DNA of 64,000 nucleotides, from contig NZ_CP045422.1 in assembly GCF_014926585.1 (NCBI RefSeq), positions 2,086,501 to 2,150,500 of the forward strand, given 5' to 3'. The notes beneath the pieces are model-generated. The model was not told the origin of the DNA. It searched no databases and saw only the letters and a program-made list of their open reading frames with translations. This document shows, in pieces, positions 62,668 through 64,000 of this stretch (position 1 is the first letter of the stretch; each line of letters starts with the position of its first letter). The position numbers and the translations under genes are program-made. Origin of the DNA: Devosia beringensis (GTDB lineage Bacteria > Pseudomonadota > Alphaproteobacteria > Rhizobiales > Devosiaceae).

Positions 62668-63819
62668 TTGTCGCTTGTCCGCCAATTCGCCCTCGCCGCC
62701 CTGTTTGCCCTGCTCAGCCTGGGTCGTGCCGAGGCCAATCCGATGCTGCTGGTCGATATGGAAACGCTTGACGTGCTCTATGCCGAGGAGGCGGGGCAGC
62801 CCTGGCATCCGGCATCGCTGACCAAGATGATGACGGCCTATGTGGCTTTCGAGGAGATCGCCAAGGGCACGATCACTCTCGAGACGCCCGTCGTGCTGTC
62901 CAAGCATGCTCTGGCGCAGGCGCCATCGCGGTCGGGCCTGCCGGTGGGCTCTGCGCTGACCATGCAGGATGCGCTCTATGTCATGGTGGTCAAATCGGCC
63001 AATGACGTGGCCATGGCGATCGCTGAAACGGTGGGCGGCAGCGAGGCGGGCTTTGTTGCCAAGATGAATGACGTGGCGGCCCGCATGGGCATGACGGCCA
63101 GCCATTTCACCAATCCCAACGGGCTGCACGACCCGGCGCAATATACCTCGGCGCGCGATCTGGCGCTGCTGGCGCTCTATATCGAGCAGAGCTTTCCGCA
63201 ATATATGCCGATGTTCGGCACCGAGGCGGTCAAGCTGGGCAAGGTGACGCTCGAATCGCAGAACGAATTGCTGACCAGCTTTGCCGGCACGACCGGCATG
63301 AAGACCGGCTATGTCTGTGCCTCCGGGCTCAACATGGTGGCGACGGTGGAGCGCAATGGCCGCCGGATGCTGGCGGTGGTGCTGGGCGGCCAGTCGGCGC
63401 GCGAGCGCAATGAGCGGGCGGCCGAGCTGATCCTCAAGGGCCTGTCCGGCTCGGCCCAGCCCACCGGCACCACGGTGCTGACCCTGGGCAACAATCCGGG
63501 CGCGGCGCCGGTCGACATGCGGGCGCAGATCTGCGGCGCCGAGGCCAAGGCCTATGCCGCGGCGGCCCAGGCCGCCTTTCCCATGGGGCTCAAGGGCCAG
63601 CCGAGCTATCTCAATGATGTGGTGGCGCCGCGCGCCTATGTGGCCACCGATCTCGGTCGCATCGCCGTGGGGGTCAACCTGCCACGACCGCGGCCGGCCC
63701 ATCTGCCCCAGTTCACCCCGCCCAGCAGCGAGGCCGCGCTGGCGGTGGAGCTGCGCCCGGGGCTGAACGTTTCAGGCAATGGCGTGCCGATGCCGCTGGC
63801 GCGCCCCGACAGTCTCTAG
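62668..63819 (+). CDS. D-alanyl-D-alanine carboxypeptidase (penicillin-binding protein 5/6 type)
   Basis: Peptidoglycan-trimming serine peptidase of the S11 family, about 383 residues. After the signal peptide (LVRQFALAALFALLSLGRAEA) come the three catalytic motifs: SXXK as HPASLTKMM, SXN as KSANDVAMA, and KTG in TTGMKTGYVCASGLN. I placed the start at the TTG at 62668, where GGAG lies 10 nt upstream. A GTG at 62614 would give 18 extra residues and start inside a hairpin next to a run of nine C. The C-terminal 100 residues have no clear DacA-type anchor and look proline-rich. Confidence 0.92.
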   Translation: MSLVRQFALAALFALLSLGRAEANPMLLVDMETLDVLYAEEAGQPWHPASLTKMMTAYVAFEEIAKGTITLETPVVLSKHALAQAPSRSGLPVGSALTMQDALYVMVVKSANDVAMAIAETVGGSEAGFVAKMNDVAARMGMTASHFTNPNGLHDPAQYTSARDLALLALYIEQSFPQYMPMFGTEAVKLGKVTLESQNELLTSFAGTTGMKTGYVCASGLNMVATVERNGRRMLAVVLGGQSARERNERAAELILKGLSGSAQPTGTTVLTLGNNPGAAPVDMRAQICGAEAKAYAAAAQAAFPMGLKGQPSYLNDVVAPRAYVATDLGRIAVGVNLPRPRPAHLPQFTPPSSEAALAVELRPGLNVSGNGVPMPLARPDSL

Positions 63820-63833
63820 GCTGGGATCAGGGC

Positions 63834-64000
63834 TCAGCCCTTAACGATGGTGAAGCTCAGGGTCTCGCCCTCGGCGGTGAGCGTGCAGGCATGGCCGTGC
63901 TGGCGGCAGTAGAGCGGAATGTCGATGCGGGCCATGGGGTCGGTGGCCAGCACCACCAGGGTGCTGCCCGTCGCCATGGTTTCAAGCCGCTTTTCCATTT
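63834..64000 (-). CDS. TusA family sulfurtransferase, N-terminus beyond window
   Basis: The last 54-55 codons of a small protein: MEKRLETMATGSTLVVLATDP and then MARIDIPLYCRQHGHACTL, ending FTIVKG. The pattern of TusA/SirA proteins (CPLP..LK.xK.L..M..G..L.VL.TDP....DIP.FC...GH) is clear, but the catalytic CPxP cysteine lies outside the window. The Met at 63998 aligns within the family's first helix, so it is probably internal. Convergent with the carboxypeptidase gene. Confidence 0.8.
   Translation of the reverse strand, partial: MEKRLETMATGSTLVVLATDPMARIDIPLYCRQHGHACTLTAEGETLSFTIVKG

Overview
The window is high-GC chromosomal DNA from an alphaproteobacterium of the order Hyphomicrobiales (Rhizobiales). 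Protein likeness and gene order point to Devosia or a close relative. This is inferred from CpdR beside ftsEX, rpmB beside a DUF3108 gene, a helicase-S4-fdxA run, argJ-GNAT-mutT, the GTTC-N7-GTTC type of SOS box and a Rhizobiales-type palindromic repeat. No phage, insertion sequence, CRISPR array or rRNA operon was seen. Nearly all of the window is core or ordinary accessory chromosome.

Layout. 1-12 kb: isoprenoid, cell-wall and central-metabolism genes (ispA, mtgA, rpmF, fumC), two unknown membrane proteins, a soluble two-PAS chemotaxis receptor with a small partner ORF, gloB with a divergent methyltransferase, then DUF3108, rpmB and a VUT/YhhQ transporter. 12-29.5 kb: fdxA, an S4 protein and a large SUV3-like helicase; hisC-tyrC; a ChaC protein facing a small orphan gene with a consensus SOS promoter; ftsE-ftsX-plsC; a zinc-ribbon protein coupled to cpdR; the lysA-chaC-argH strand and a divergent tlpA. 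29.5-39 kb: a YjfB-like small protein pair, a diguanylate cyclase, corrinoid adenosyltransferase, a LysR/NAD(P)-binding pair, gluQRS, an AlkA-type glycosylase, an HNH protein, a ParDE module with its operator, dsbB and DUF72. 39-49.5 kb: a sugar locus with a GH127 beta-L-arabinofuranosidase, a complete CUT1 ABC importer, two LacI regulators and an isomerase/dehydrogenase pair. 49.5-64 kb: an outer-membrane beta-barrel protein, tRNA-Leu(CAA), azlCD, a MATE exporter, secA, a parvulin, argJ-GNAT-mutT, a Flp pilin, an M48 lipoprotein protease with an SNase-like protein, a D,D-carboxypeptidase, and the end of a TusA-like gene.

How genes work together. The sugar locus reads as one programme: import of arabinose-containing oligosaccharides, cytoplasmic cleavage by GH127, and a separately controlled oxidoreductase/isomerase pair. 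LacI-type palindromes lie at both regulator promoters.

The least explained items are: (1) the 116-aa orphan gene whose promoter has a consensus-form alphaproteobacterial LexA box over its -10; (2) a roughly 315-325-nt non-coding element in two diverged copies (about 9.65-9.96 kb and 16.26-16.59 kb) whose inverted repeats are kept with different bases; (3) an unexplained 301-nt leader before the MATE gene. None of these could be tested by database search or folding here.
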